Assembly (NCBI GenBank): GCA_964035545.1
Contig: OZ037766.1
Span: forward strand, 23,093,767 to 23,157,766
Direction: 5' to 3'
DNA from: Bugula neritina
Taxonomy: Eukaryota > Bryozoa > Gymnolaemata > Cheilostomatida > Bugulidae
DNA: 64,000 bases
This document shows positions 1 through 12,680 of this stretch, in pieces. The notes below the pieces were generated by a model. It was not told the DNA's origin. It did not search any database and saw only the letters and a program-made list of their open reading frames with translations. A program made the translations under genes and the position numbers. The stretch's first letter is position 1. The number at the start of each line of letters is the position of its first letter.

Positions 1-2890
1 AGCTGGTTAATATTGGATGCTATTTTGCACAATTATAATTACCTATTCAATATGTACATATATTTTTTCCAATAACTTGGGTTTGGGTAGAGATAGAATT
101 CTAGAGTTTGTAGATTCAGAATCAACACAAAATTTTGATTTAGAAACAACTTTTATTATTGGCCCACTAAAAAACTGTAATAATGTAAGTTTTTGAGCAA
201 TAATTGAAAAGTTACTTCTAGACTACAAGTATTGGGATAAGTAGAGAAAACTTCCAATGTTGCTCCATGGATCGATCTCAGTCAGCAGAATCTAAGAATT
301 TTGTTCAGTGCAAGCGTTTTTCCATTCACTCTTTTATATAATTGCCTTCTTTTTTTGAAGAGTACTTTAATAAGAACAATATTATTTAGTTCACCTACCT
401 ATGCATGTTCATCTAAGCTACCTGGAGTAAAAAGGAACAAGATTATTACTGTTGAAAAAAATACCAACTATAAACTTAGTTCTTCTGTATCCAACATTCA
501 TCAAACCTGCACTCTTTTGTGATAATGAAACCTGATGAATAAATGAACACCACAGAAATGAAACTGCTCCGAGGCACATTTTTGAGATCACTTGAAAGCA
601 GGCTGTGGTAAATGTATATAGTATACACATGAGGAAAAGATGCCTATGTGAGCATGTTTGCACAGGGAATTAGAAAACGACGATATTTGCCTCGTTTCTA
701 ACCTAGAGATCACTGGTGAATGAAGAAGAGAAAAACTAACAGGTATGGAAAGATACCATAAAATCTTCCATGAACTGCTGGGGAGTCAGATAGCGCTCAC
801 TGATTGAGGAATACAGCCGTCTAGGTGAGAATTTAGTATTCACCTCTACAAAAACGGGATGTATCCATCTTTTATCTATCAAAGGGTTTTCGTTGTTCAT
901 ATGAGTCATAAATAGATGCAGAGTTTTTTTTGCCACAAAAGCAGTCCAATTGAGAGTTACTTTTCCTAAACAATCTTGTGCACTTGATAATTATTATAAA
1001 GGAGATACAGTCAGATTTACTACAAAACATTGGAGTTGCCTTCCATTTTCTGTTGACATCTTTTAAATCTATCTGATATGGTTACTATTATTGATTACTA
1101 TATTATTATTCCCTAAAACATACTGAGTAACAGTATATTGTTTGTATGTAAAGATAGCAGACTGTAGACAAATCTAGTTTTTTCATCACAGCCTGCATTT
1201 GATATTTTAAATTCTTTTGAATTCACTTAGTTAGTCAGTGTTTTTGAAACAATTATAATTTCACGCTATAAGGAGCAAAATATTACATTATAAAATATAT
1301 AACTATACCATATTATCTTTATATTTGATGAAAAATCAGCATAATCGTTAAACTTTTGTGTAACATTAAACACCAGTCTATTCTGATTTTTCTGGTCATC
1401 TCTCGGAGAAAAAGGCTGTCATTATTGCTTTTCTACAATTTTTTTTTCAAAGCTATAAAATTAGAGTTTTTATATGTTGTAACACCTTAATTGTTGGCAG
1501 AATGGTCAAAAAGGCTCCATTCGGCTATAACTTATATTTTTAAGATCTTGCAAGATGACCTTATATCTGCAGAGTACATAAAACTGTCTATTTTAATTAT
1601 CAAGTCTGCCAAAAGCTGCCAAAGTTGCAAAATTAGAAGCCATGAAAATGGTGGAGCAAGTAACTGGTATTGTAAATTCACTCCTGGGATCAAAATCCAT
1701 TCCTCAGGTCAAATAAAACATTGACATGCCCACACTAAGCAGATTTGCTAATCTTACCATGTGATGGAGCTCATGAATATGCATCAACAGCTTGGCGGAA
1801 GTAGCACCAAGATAATGTAAGGAAGCTGAACATTTACAAACCAAAACAGGTGTTAGAAGTAGCTCAGGCTTTAATTTTCAAAAAAATTATACTTGAATGT
1901 CGAAGTTCCCAAAAATCCAAAGGATAGACCCTGGCAAAGAGGTTATGGAGAGGTCAAGTGTTTTATGAAAGTAGGTAAAAAGCAGCTCTCAAGTTATGTA
2001 AAGTGGGTATACTCAAAGATCAATTTTATTTAGTTATCAAACTCAAGAGAATTTAAAAACTGGCAGTGCATGAAAAAGTAAATTAAAAGAATTTCGACAA
2101 CTTCTGGACACCTGGCACTGTGTTATATATTAACAATTGTTGAACTTTTGTCCCACCGAAAATCCAACGCAGACCTTCAACTTGTAAGCTAACGTGCCAA
2201 CCAATTTAAATTATAGGACTACTGGGAAATCACAACTCAACAACAATGAAGGGAGAAGCCATGTTTGTAAAAATTCTAAATATAATCAAATTATTTTAAA
2301 GCTGCAGCAAATGCTTATGCCTTATGGTTTCTATATGTTATGTAACATAAAATAAGATCGAAAAACTGCAGAGGCTATATGTACTGGCTGTTATAAACTT
2401 TTTTATTATATTGTTTTACATGAATTGACTTTGATTATTTTTGCATTATGACGGATAAAAACAAGATAAAAAACAAAATTATGAACACTATGGAGTATAC
2501 AGCACCAACAGCTACTGGGATATGTTATAGCTAAACATGAATTAGCAGAACGAAGGTTTATTTTTAAGAACTAGAGGCAAATCCTAATAGTAATAGTGGC
2601 TCATTTTATATAATGCTTCGTGGGCTTACGTTTTTGGTAATATATTATATAATAAGGAAATAAGAGATCAGAGTACACTTCAATTAATTACCATCTTCTT
2701 ATAATTTGTACCAAATTTGGAATTTCGCAATATCAGTTCTTTAAAATCTTCTCATGTCCTTGAAAACCCAGGATTTAATTGCTGATTACTTTAAAGCAAT
2801 TCATGGCAGTTTTTAAACATTAAAGGCCCACACAAGTACTCTCAAATCAAATTATGCAATATATATATATAAAACATATATATGCGACAT
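1..2890. other. Gene-poor left flank
   Basis: No convincing gene was assembled here. The sequence is AT-rich with frequent stops in all frames. The open frames present are short and lack family motifs, apart from one exon-like block on the minus strand (757-820), listed separately. The right side runs into a SINE and then the 5' region of the IDH1-like gene. Confidence 0.5.
757..820 (-). other. Possible single exon, unknown gene
   Basis: On the minus strand a 64-nt open block has an acceptor-like CACCTAG before it and a GTATCT donor after it. It would encode RLYSSISERYLTPQQFMEDFM (split here as RLYSSISERYL and TPQQFMEDFM). The LTPQQFM pattern loosely recalls the MTPxDFL segment of EF-hand calcium-uptake and aralar-type proteins, but the match is too short to name a gene. 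No neighbouring exon of such a gene was found. It could be chance. Confidence 0.18.
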
Positions 2891-3103
2891 AGGGAGCAGC
2901 CATGGGCTATGGGTTAGACTTTAGAGCATTCGCTTAGTAAACACAAAGTCGTGGGTTCGAACCCCGACAAAGGCCATTGGTGAGGTTAGGGAGAGCAACT
3001 AGTCAATTTCTTCTGTGCTCCATCTAAATAAGTGCTTAGCCCGATTTAGGAAAAAAACCCTTTCCACAGGGGATGTTGGCTATAAACTTGCGTGAGTTTT
3101 TTT
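2891..3103 (+). mobile_element. tRNA-derived SINE, copy 1
   Basis: The head is tRNA-like: an A-box-like GGGTTAGACTTTAGAGC, then a perfect B box GGGTTCGAACCCC at 2953-2965. The body, shared with five other copies in the window, contains CAAAGGCCATTGGTGA, CTTAGCCCGATTTA, AAAACCCTTTCC and GGCTATAAACTTGCGTGAG, ending in a T-run. It lies upstream of the IDH1-like gene, in the same orientation. Confidence 0.85.
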
Positions 3104-3569
3104 ATATAGGACCTGTTTGCAATATATTGCTGTGAAACTTTTAATCTTAAATAAGTATTTATAACCAAATAGATACAATATTTGCATATAAAACTATGGT
3201 ATAAAAAATTCACCATTGCAAACTTTTGTAAGTACACTGATACGCATGGTAATTTTGAAATTTAGAAACCATATTATGCTTTTTATAAAATTAGCACTGC
3301 AAGCAGCTGTGAACAAGGTATCATTTTGAAGGAAAAAGTTGCTCATGAGTTTTTCGCAAAATAAATTATTCTAGTGTAAGTGCAGGCGCTACCATTAAAT
3401 TCTGAGTAATTAATGATTTAGCTGCTTGCAGTAGAAAATAGCAAGTAAAATTATTCTGCTATAAATCCCTAGAGTTGTCTCTATTAATAGGAAGATAACT
3501 CTAGTAACCACAATGAACTTTCATTCCAAACAGCGGCTTTCAGACGTTGTTTACAGAAACGACAACCTC

Positions 3570-4380
3570 CTATGGACTACTAAGTACTACCTATGATTAA
3601 AAATAATCCAATAACACAGCGTTTTACAAAAATAACCAACATCGTCCGATCGACGATTCTACACGCCCACTTAATGAATGAACATTGAACAAAGTACTAG
3701 TATCAAATTCAATATCATAATCATTACTTCAGTTGTTGCAGTTGATATATGATAATATCCGAAAACGCTCCTTACTTTTAATTCAACCAGTCTCACAACT
3801 CACAAGACTAAGTGACTAACTCTGAGTCATATTAATAAGACTGTCGCTAGCTTCAAGTCATATCAGAATCAGAATGGCAAAAATATCAAGTAAGTCAAAG
3901 TGAAAGTGAACTGTGATTGTGAAGTTCAAGTTGTGTTTTACTTTTCACATTGATTATAAATATGTTTAATACTTCATGTTTACCTTCAAGTTAAGCATTT
4001 ATGTAGCTCTTGCTCTATTTATAATTATAATATTAATATATGTACTAATTTAAATTAGTATTTTTATTAATTAGCATAATGATAATCATAATGCCATAAT
4101 GATAATGTCAATGATTAATCACTATCAGATTATCATTTTGATTAATATTATGATTATGATAAATATATTATAATATGATGATAATCCTAATAATAATCCT
4201 AATTAATACTATCTTTCAATTTGATCTAAATCTGAAAGTGAAAGTAAATTTAATTCTAATCTAAATCTAATTTCGCAATGACAATGTTTTACTTTTGCAT
4301 TGAATAAAGTATAACCATAATGGTAATAAACTCATGACGATAAACTCATGATATTAATAATAATTGGTATTACCTCTGAT
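3570..4380. repeat. Cryptically simple AT-rich repeat at the IDH1 5' end
   Basis: The stretch is built from short recurring words (variants of ATGATAATCATAATG, AAGTGAAAGTGAA, CTAAATCTAAT). It shares TTCAGTTGTTGCAGTT (about 3731) with a similar block at about 25159 near the P4HA and HELLS 5' ends, so it looks like a dispersed repeat. The first coding exon of IDH1 sits inside it. Confidence 0.5.
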
Positions 4381-7300
4381 TACCTCTGATGAGGTAGAAC
4401 GCTCTTGACCATCATATGACGTTAGTAGAGCGCCTCATGTGTGTGACAGTGAGTGCTCCGTTTTTTTTTTAGTGCTTCCGCATTACCGCTGATATTATTC
4501 AATTTAGATAGTGATATTTAAAAGGAAAATTGATAGGTAAGCTAGGTAAATCCTCTCATGTCGCGTATCGTTCTTGGTAAGAAACTTTGGTGGTAACAGC
4601 TAGAGCGAGAAGAAATGGAGTTGGGTAAACCTTGGGCTGCTGATCTCGTAGTTACGGACATGAGAGAGCGATTTTCCACAACCTCATCATAGTCTGATGC
4701 AAGTGTACTGTGTGTGGCTTCAGACTGTAGAATACGTGTCAATAGTGTGAGTCTATGATTTTTACGCCTCGTTTGTAATGGTAGTAGACCCAGTTCGCAT
4801 CGAGCGTCACTAACACTCTCTCGCCCCTTGAGACCTGATATGAACCTCACAGCACGATTCTGAACCATTTCTATATCATGTATGGTGGTTTTTAAATAAG
4901 GATCCCAGAGGGTATCTGCATACTCCAACAATGGACGGCAGAGGCTGGTGTAAGCCAAGAGTTTGCCATTTTTTGGAGCATCATGGAGAGCAAACTTTAT
5001 TGCTCCTAGGACTCTGCTAGCTTTTTGTGATTTCAGCACAATGTGTTTGTCAAATTTAAGGTTACTCTGCATGGTCACACCGAGATACTTGGTCTCTTCA
5101 GTCCATTGGACAGGTGTACTCCCAAGCTTATAAGATGGAAGGCCTGTTTGGCGACCAAATGATATAGCATGGCATTTACTTTCATTAAAAGGCATCTTCC
5201 ACTGTTGGGACCAGTTATATACTGCATCGATATTGACCTGGAAGTCTGCAGCATCTGCTTCTGAGTTTACTCTTTGGTACAACAGGGTGTCATCTGCATA
5301 AAGACTGACACAACAATTGACACAACTTGGTAAATCGTTAATATAGACCAAGAATAGTGTGGGTCCTAGTACAGATCCTTGGGGGACGCCCGATGTTACT
5401 GGGAGCTCAGTTGAGCATGAGCCTTTGATTACAACTCTCTGTTTTCTGTTGGTGATGAAATCTTGAATCCAATTTATAATCTGTGGGTTAACTTCTGGAA
5501 TGCGACGTAGTTTCAGTAGTAGTAGGGAATGGGGGACTTTGTCAAATGCTTTTTTAAAGTCTAGAACAATTGCATGTGTGTCTTGTGATTGGTCGTGCGC
5601 TTTGGCAATGTCATGGTATGTTGAGCACAGCTGAGTATCGCATGACATTCCCTTCCGAAAACCATGCTGCCTGTTGTGAAGTATATTGTCAAGGGTTGCA
5701 TTCAGGTAGTGCAGGATTATGTGCTCAAGCATTTTGCACGGAATGCTTGTGAGAGAGATAGGCCTATAATTCTGTGGTGATTCCTTGCTTCCTCCTTTAT
5801 GTATTGGGGTTACATTAGCAAGTTTCCACTCTCTTGGTAGTTTTCCAGATTTAAGTGAGGCATGGTATATGTGCTGAAGACAAGTGGCATTTATTCCAGT
5901 ATCAACTAATAGGTCTGGTTTTCTTATGCCGTCTGGCCCCGGTGATTTACCATTTGCCAAACCTCTAATAAGTGACTCAAGCCCCTTGATGGATATGCAT
6001 ATGTTATGAGTATCACTGCTATAATTTGGATATTGTGACACCTGGTGATCTTGGCAGAACTGACTATAAAAATAACTGTTCAAGATTTCAGCGCATCTCA
6101 GTGAGTTGTCAGTTAGTTGATTAGTATCAGGGTCAGTAAGAGACATAGAAATATTATCTTGACCAGTTTTTTGCCTCAGGTGTTTGAAAAAAGGCTTGGA
6201 ATTTCCCCTCTCTAATGGTTTACATACCTTCTCAACTACATAGTTCCTCTTCTTGTGACGAAGCAATGTTTTGCAAGATTTTCGCTCTGTTTTATACTTC
6301 TCCAAGAAAAACACATCCCTTGTTTTTTTTATACTTAAACCAAGTTTTTCTTTGCTTTTGAGCAAGCTTCTTTGCCTCCTTATCAAACCAAACAGGCCAG
6401 CGAGAGTTTTTTGATTTTAAAACTTTTGTAGGAATGTGATTTTTGCAAGCCTGCGCAAGACCTTCTCTAAAAAGGAGCCACATGTTGTCCGGGTCTGACA
6501 TGTCCTCAAGTTTGTTACAGACAGTTTGCATACTGTCTCTGAAACCAGTTATATTTGCATTTTTGTATAGTTTAATTGTTTTCGGTTGTGTTTTTAAGAG
6601 ATTTGGTCTATGGCAGGTGAGCACTGCAGTGACGATGTAGTGATCACTGAGACCCGGAGATATTATATCAATATCTGTGACTAACGCTGTGTTATTGGTA
6701 CAGATTAAATCCAGGATATTACCATGAATATGAGTGGGTTGCGTAACAAGTTGTTGCATCCTGTTTTCAAATAACATGGTGAGAAAGTCCAAGTGTACAG
6801 ACTTGAATTTTGCACCATATTTTAGTTTTCTGGTTTCCCAGTCTATTTCAGGGAGGTTATAGTCACCAACAAGAATGATGGAATGATGATGGTATTTGTT
6901 GGTGATGTGTTCAATGACATTTCTCAAAGCTGCCATGTTTAGCATTGATATGTTTGGTCTATAGTAGCAGCATATTATAATGCTGTGTTTGATCTGTACT
7001 ACAACCATTTCTTCGCCCAAAGTGTCGAGTTCAACTTTAGTTGGCTGAAGCGAATTCGCTGCTGCTATAAGGACCCCGCCACCATGAATATTACGGTCCC
7101 ATCTAAATATGGTCTTGCTTTGGCTAGAGAGAATGTCACAGTTGTTTATAGTGTCATCAATATGTGTTTCTACTAAACAAACTATATCATATTCAGATGT
7201 AATGAATTGAACTTCGGCCGTTTTCCCCTTAACAGACCTGGAGTTTGCCAAAAATAAGGCTAGTGGGCTCTCGCTACACTGTTTAATGCCGGCGTCAGAC

Positions 7301-10300
7301 GCTTCCATTCCCCCGAGGGTTGCTGACATTCAATTTGCAGATTTCTTATTCTGTATGCAGATCCAGGGTTGTCACTTTTCAGTCCACGCACACACTCACG
7401 GAGGGCGAACTCTTGGTTGCGGATTTCCTTGCTGGCATCTAGCTTGCAGAAGACTTTGTCACCTTTAAGTCCCCAAGAGTTCACCCTCTTTATGAAGGCC
7501 CATTTAGATTGGATAGTCTCAAAGATAACTTTTATGGGTCTAGCGGTTTCCGCACTCTTTTTTCCGAGTCTTAAGGCTGCATGAGGTTTGTCGAGGTTTT
7601 TGAATCTTTCTTCTCTCATGAATTTTTCGACCTGCTCTAATACCGGTATTTCATCTCCTTCCGGCACACCATATAGAATGGCATTACATTTTCTAGCATC
7701 TGCCTCACTTATTTCATTACTTTTCTGCATCAACTTCTCAGCATTTCTGTTTACTTCAACAGCCTTATTCATTTGCACTGTACTTTGCTCAACAAGCTTA
7801 GAACATTGATCTTCTAGGGACTTTATGTTCTCATTGTTACTCTTTAGTGTATCAGCATACGTGAGTTGCATGCCTTAATTATATTATATTGCAAATTTAA
7901 AACAGACTTTCTTTTAATTGTAGTATTAAAGTGAAATTTATATTTAATATTTTCAATTTATATTAAATGGCCAATAGATTTAATGTTGTTAACAGTAACT
8001 GATTAAATTTTGAAAAAGCAGTGAGTGAGTGATTTAAATTGAAGCAGAATTAAAGATGGATTGTTAACCTTGAACTCGAACTTAATGATAATCAAATGTA
8101 TTGACTTTTTTAATTTCTTAGTTTTACATGTTGGCGTTTACACATTACTGATTAGTGACTACTAATACCCTGTTTCATCAGAATCAAGGCTCAATGTATT
8201 AGTAATTTTAGGGTACTTTGCATCTGCCTGTCACTGTTGCTATAGGCTTGTCAATATGAGTATGGCTATTGATAAATTCAATAATTATATTATGATTAGG
8301 CTATGATTCTAATCTAGTTCAACGCTATACAAGAATACCATCACTATGATACCATGTATTTACTATCTAACACAGTATGTTACATGAGTATTTCTAGCTA
8401 TGCCCAATTATCTTAGCTTGAGCACTTATATGTGCTATATTTGTTTTTTATTTTATTGATTCTCTAGTAAATTAATAATTTAATATTCTTTTAACTCATG
8501 TGTTACAACTTATTTCTTCAAATTTCATAGGTGGGCCCGTGGTAGAAGTTGAGGGGGATGAAATGACTAGGTGCGTATTACTTATATACATAAACTTTTC
8601 TATGGTCTGTTGATATTATCTTTAACTTTCTAAAAGAGGATAACATGCCAATGGTAGGGGTTGAATCTTGGCAGCACTAATTTGCTCATTGGTGAGGAGT
8701 AAGCCCCTATCGACTGCTACCGAACTCAACCCCCTTCCCTTTTTAACTGCATGTTATTTTCTGTATTATCCAACACGTAACTAAGAAAGGAAAACTGATG
8801 TCATAAAATAAGAAGTATAAGTACAGTGTTTTAGCAGTTGGTTCAGTAAGAAAACTCTCTATTTATTTTTCAATGAGGGTGTCAAAGAATGTTTAGGTGA
8901 AAGCAGGAGCAAAACTTGCTTTGAAATTTTTATGCAGAATTATGACAATGACCATTATATGAGCAAGATGCTGAGTTTAATGATTAGACATTGTTTGTTT
9001 AATTAAGACAAATGAAATCTGTTTAATTAACATGGCTGTTTAGCTAATAGAATAAGTTGCAAGTATCAACTCATTTTTAGGATAATTTGGGACTTGATAA
9101 AAGAGAAATTGATTTTTCCTTGGGTAGACTTTGCTGGCCAGTTGCACACATATGATCTTAGCATAGAGAACAGAGACAAAACTGGAGACCAAGGTAGCAT
9201 ATTTCTCTAGTCCGTAGTGTCCACTAATTTTTATAACAATCTCATTAAAACCATATTGATAAAATCCTGTTTTATTTTTCAATTTTGTTACAGTCAAGTT
9301 TTTCCTTTTCTTTATATTATATGACTGCTTGTATAACAGATTGTTTGCCATATTGCAGTAACCGTGGACTGCGCCAATGCTATAGCCAAATACAACGTAG
9401 GAATAAAGTGTGCAACTATCACTCCTGATGAAAAGAGAGTCGAAGGTGAGTGCACAGTCACAAATAAATTCAATCATAGGGTAGTTATCAGCTTATTAAG
9501 CTGACTGCCACAGCCGCTGCTCACCATTATTTCTTCTTTCTAGCATATTCTAAGTAAATCAAATATTAAGTTTGTAGCTTCATTTTATCTGATTTTATTT
9601 TATCCTATTGAGCTGTAAAACTCCTCTCATATAAAATATGTTTTCTCTTTTTTAAAAATTATTTCAAACAACTAGCAAGCACCTGCTAGTCAGGTTATAG
9701 TGAGTGTATGACAGCTGTAGTCACACTATATATATGACATAAAAGCACCTGCATGCTAGTCACTGTAAGTGTTTATGTGACAGACACATTTGCTGGTATT
9801 CTGTAGAGTTTAAGTTGAAGAAGATGTGGAGGTCCCCAAATGGAACAATTAGAAACATACTAGGTGGCACTGTCTTTAGAGAAGCCATTATCTGTAGAAA
9901 TATACCCCGGCTAGTTCCAGGATGGACCAAGAGTATTGTAGTTGGACGTCATGCATTCGGTGATCAAGTATGTTGCAATATGTTAATATATTCATACACA
10001 GGCTTATCCGCATGTGCAATGTGTATAATTGTATACTTCCTCATTATAAATAGTGTATTGCAATGTTGTTTTCCTCTCTTCTGTTTAGTATAAAGCCACG
10101 GATTTTGTTGTTCCTGGAAATGGAAAAGTAGAAATTAAGTTCACTCCAGCTGATGGCGGTGAACCAGTGAATTATGTGGTCCACGAGTTCACCAAAGGGG
10201 GCGGAGTTTCTATGGGAATGTTCAATACTGATGAGGTACTCGTTCTATGCTGAAGTGTTTAAAAAGCCGCTCTATCAGTTGTTGCTACCTGCTTTGTAAT

Positions 10301-12680
10301 TAGCCATGCTCCTTTTCTCTAATTTATACATCTTATCTTGTAGTCCATCGGCAATTTTGCGCATAGCTCCATGAGCTTTGCTCTACAAAAAGGTTGGCCT
10401 TTGTACCTTAGCACTAAGAACACCATTCTTAAAAAGTATGATGGAAGATTTAAGGATATTTTTCAAGATATCTATGATACGTGAGTGTAAATCATTCTAT
10501 TTAATGCATGCCTTTGCCTGCAATGTGTTATCACTGTGCCATAGTCTACAGCCAATGTACAACAGCTGCTAGCCCATAACACTTCTGGTGATCGTTATGT
10601 CACACTTTCAGTGGTTTTATTTTCTAAGCACGGAATTTTTCTATGACTGGTCGACAAATAAAATAAGACGAATGTTCTTGAACAAGCGTATTTTTGTATT
10701 TAAATTGAGTAAATATCGTTTGAAATGTTGTTTATTTAAAAAAACTATATGTATTAATAAATATTTCAAAATATAAGGAATAGTTGTACGATATTCTGTA
10801 ATGGCATTTATTGTAGGCAGTACAAGGCAAAGTTTGAAGCAGCTGGCATCTGGTATGAGCACAGACTGATAGATGACATGGTAGCTTACGCTATGAAGTG
10901 TGAGGGAGGTTTTGTCTGGGCCTGTAAGAATTATGATGGAGATGTACAATCAGATTCTGTGGCCCAAGGTACTAGATATAGAGTTCTCTTATGCCTGTTT
11001 TTTAAGGTATATCATCAGTGATGGTTGTTTATTCTCCAACTTGTATTTGATAGGGTTTGGCTCATTGGGCATGATGACTAGTGTGTTGATTTGTCCCGAT
11101 GGCAAGACTGTTGAGGCGGAAGCCGCCCACGGTACGGTTACCAGGCATTACAGATTCCACCAACAAGGAAAGGAAACATCAACCAACCCTATTGGTATGC
11201 AATGCTTACAAACCGTTTATACTTCACATGATATGATTGCTAGTCTCTCAATATGGTTGTAAGGAGGTTTCATAGTGAGGGTATCTTAGCTTTCATTCAC
11301 TGAACTCCTTATACCAGTATAAAGGATAGGTCCTGTTTATGCATGACATGGCAAACGTTATCGTCTTTGCAAGTTGCATGCCTTGTAGATAAGAATGATT
11401 GATAAATATTAAATAGCATGCAGTCTAGCAGTCTAGCCGGTGCTGATAATTTGACTAGTAAGTAGTAACAATAGTAACCCTCAAAATGAAATCAAAAGAA
11501 CTTTGAACTTTGTTGAAATTTACGCATTTGCCTTCACCGGCTAGTCACACATATAGTACTCATTTTACAACTGCTTCTAGAACTAGGGCTGTCAATTTAT
11601 TCAACAAAACTATTAATTGTATGTAAATATTTATATTTCATTCACTCCTTTACTTAACCAGTATCTTAATTTAATGTTTCTTGTTGGAGCCATTCATTTG
11701 AATTGACATAAATTTAGTTCTATTGGGTAGCAGCACAGCAGTACAGATAGAATACGACAGCCTGGAAATTTATTATAATTTGTGGGTAATAGGTTATTGG
11801 TTAGTATATGATATTGTACTAGTAGGTAAATAATAAATGTAGTAGTAGGTATATGATACTGTACTAGTAGGTATATGATACTGTACTGGTAGGTATATGA
11901 TACTGTACTAGTAGGTATATGATACTGTACTGGTAGGTATATGATACTGTACTAGTAGGTATATGATACTGTACTAGTAGGTATATGATACTGTACTAGT
12001 AGGTATATGATACTATACTAGTAGGTATATGATGAATGTACTAGTAGGTATATGATACTGTACTAGTAGGTATATGATACTGTACTATAAAGACGTGCTT
12101 GTCTCTGTAGCTTCTATATTTGCGTGGACTAGAGGACTGGCCCACAGAGCTAAACTAGACAGCAATGCTGAGCTTCTGAAGTTTGCTGACAACTTGGAGA
12201 CTGTTTGCATTGAAACAATAGAAAGCGGCTTCATGACTAAAGACTTGGCCATATGTGTGAAGGGAATGAGCGGGTAATTCATCTGTGGAGTTTGGTTATT
12301 GTAGTTAGTTACTATACTGTAGTTAGTTACTATACTGTAGTTAGTTATTATACTGTAGTTAAATACTATACTGCAGTTAGTTACTATACTGTAGTTACTA
12401 TACTGTGCTGTAGTTGGTTACTATACTGCAGTTGGTTACTATACTGTAGTTGGTTACTATACTGTGTATAGTTACTATACTGTAGTTGGTTACTATACTG
12501 TAGAGTGTAGTTGGTCGCTAAATGGTAACCTAAGTAATATCTATTCTGTATTTAATAAGCTGGTTAGTATATTATCACTGCCTCCCTATTTATTTTAGTG
12601 TCAAGCGCGAAGATTATCTGAACACATTCGAGTTTATGGACAAGTTAGCAGAGAATTTGAAGCTAAAGATGGCCAATTGA
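3874..12680 (+). CDS. IDH1: NADP-dependent isocitrate dehydrogenase, cytosolic type
   Basis: Oxidatively decarboxylates isocitrate to 2-oxoglutarate with NADP+ and Mg2+/Mn2+. Coding exons: 3874-3889, 8531-8570, 9081-9193, 9359-9445, 9807-9967, 10089-10235, 10344-10480, 10817-10968, 11054-11194, 12111-12273, 12599-12680. They join in phase to 412 aa (human IDH1 has 414). Landmarks are [49 protein letters not shown] (Arg133, matching human Arg132), [27 protein letters not shown] and [17 protein letters not shown]. Exon 1 encodes only MAKIS plus one base before GTAAGT; I chose it because it restores an IDH1-like N terminus in phase. There is no mitochondrial presequence, and the C terminus (KLKMAN) lacks the peroxisomal SKL/AKL signal of many IDH1 proteins. 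Intron 1 (4.6 kb) carries an antisense LINE. Identity is firm; exon 1 is likely rather than proven. Confidence 0.95.
4542..7329 (-). pseudogene. LINE ORF2: endonuclease plus reverse transcriptase, one frameshift
   Basis: Two overlapping frames (7329-6292 and 6386-4542) make one interrupted polyprotein of about 950 aa. The first holds the endonuclease: [18 protein letters not shown] and [10 protein letters not shown] match the catalytic Glu, Asp and Ser-Asp-His blocks. The second holds the reverse transcriptase: [48 protein letters not shown] and the catalytic [10 protein letters not shown]. The frames switch at an A8 run on the minus strand (about 6321-6328), which looks like a homopolymer indel. 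ATG at 7329 (MSATLGG) lies inside the end of ORF1. Known role: target-primed reverse transcription of the element RNA. As given the product is truncated unless the indel is a sequencing error. Confidence 0.88.
7260..7871 (-). CDS. LINE ORF1 protein
   Basis: A 203-aa ORF begins with a predicted coiled coil (about residues 8-55, rich in Glu, Lys, Asn and Gln). [12 protein letters not shown]-type segment follows (about residue 63), as in the RRM-like core of many LINE ORF1 RNA-binding proteins. The end is basic. In LINEs this protein packages element RNA. It overlaps the start of ORF2 by about 70 nt in another frame, so ORF2 is probably reached by reinitiation or frameshift. Confidence 0.75.
   Translation of the reverse strand: MQLTYADTLKSNNENIKSLEDQCSKLVEQSTVQMNKAVEVNRNAEKLMQKSNEISEADARKCNAILYGVPEGDEIPVLEQVEKFMREERFKNLDKPHAALRLGKKSAETARPIKVIFETIQSKWAFIKRVNSWGLKGDKVFCKLDASKEIRNQEFALRECVRGLKSDNPGSAYRIRNLQIECQQPSGEWKRLTPALNSVARAH
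8645..8745. repeat. Imperfect inverted repeat in IDH1 intron 2
   Basis: GTAGGGGTTGAATCTTGGCAGC on the left pairs imperfectly with GACTGCTACCGAACTCAACC on the right, giving a hairpin of about 20 bp arms. It may be a small MITE remnant. No family was recognised. Confidence 0.4.
11815..12095. repeat. 22-bp minisatellite in IDH1 intron 8
   Basis: About 12-13 tandem copies of the unit AGGTATATGATACTGTACTAGT, with a few variant units. The array ends just before the acceptor CTCTGTAG of the exon at 12111. Nothing suggests that it is coding. Confidence 0.9.
12290..12520. repeat. 17-18-bp minisatellite in IDH1 intron 9
   Basis: Tandem units of the form TAGTTAGTTACTATACTG (later TAGTTGGTTACTATACTG), about 12 copies with length variation. 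The array begins about 20 nt after the donor of the exon ending at 12273. Confidence 0.88.

Larger units (their letters stand above)
4459..7880 (-). mobile_element. Non-LTR retrotransposon (LINE), nearly full length
   Basis: Reading the minus strand, the order is ORF1, then ORF2 with an apurinic-type endonuclease and a reverse transcriptase. The organisation and the motif [10 protein letters not shown] are as in CR1/Rex1/jockey-type LINEs. The 3' end is probably near the A-run that reads TTTTTTTTTT on the plus strand around 4460-4470. The 5' end is set only by the ORF1 start at 7871, so both element borders are approximate. It sits antisense in IDH1 intron 1. One frameshift breaks ORF2; otherwise it is well preserved, which suggests recent insertion. 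Confidence 0.9.

Noticed and set aside
2930-2970. Possible genuine tRNA gene
   Set aside because: The A and B boxes are present, but no acceptor stem closes and the same sequence continues into a SINE body shared with other copies.
4385-4405. Possible third hammerhead core (CTGATGAGGTAGAAC)
   Set aside because: There is no stem II between CTGATGA and the purine-rich segment, and GAAAC is missing.
7286-7809. Plus-strand ORFs over the LINE ORF1 region
   Set aside because: They are shadows of the minus-strand ORF1, which has the coiled coil and recognisable motifs.
9040-9477. 145-aa minus-strand ORF
   Set aside because: It is antisense to two IDH1 exons; the plus-strand exons match the family with correct splice sites.
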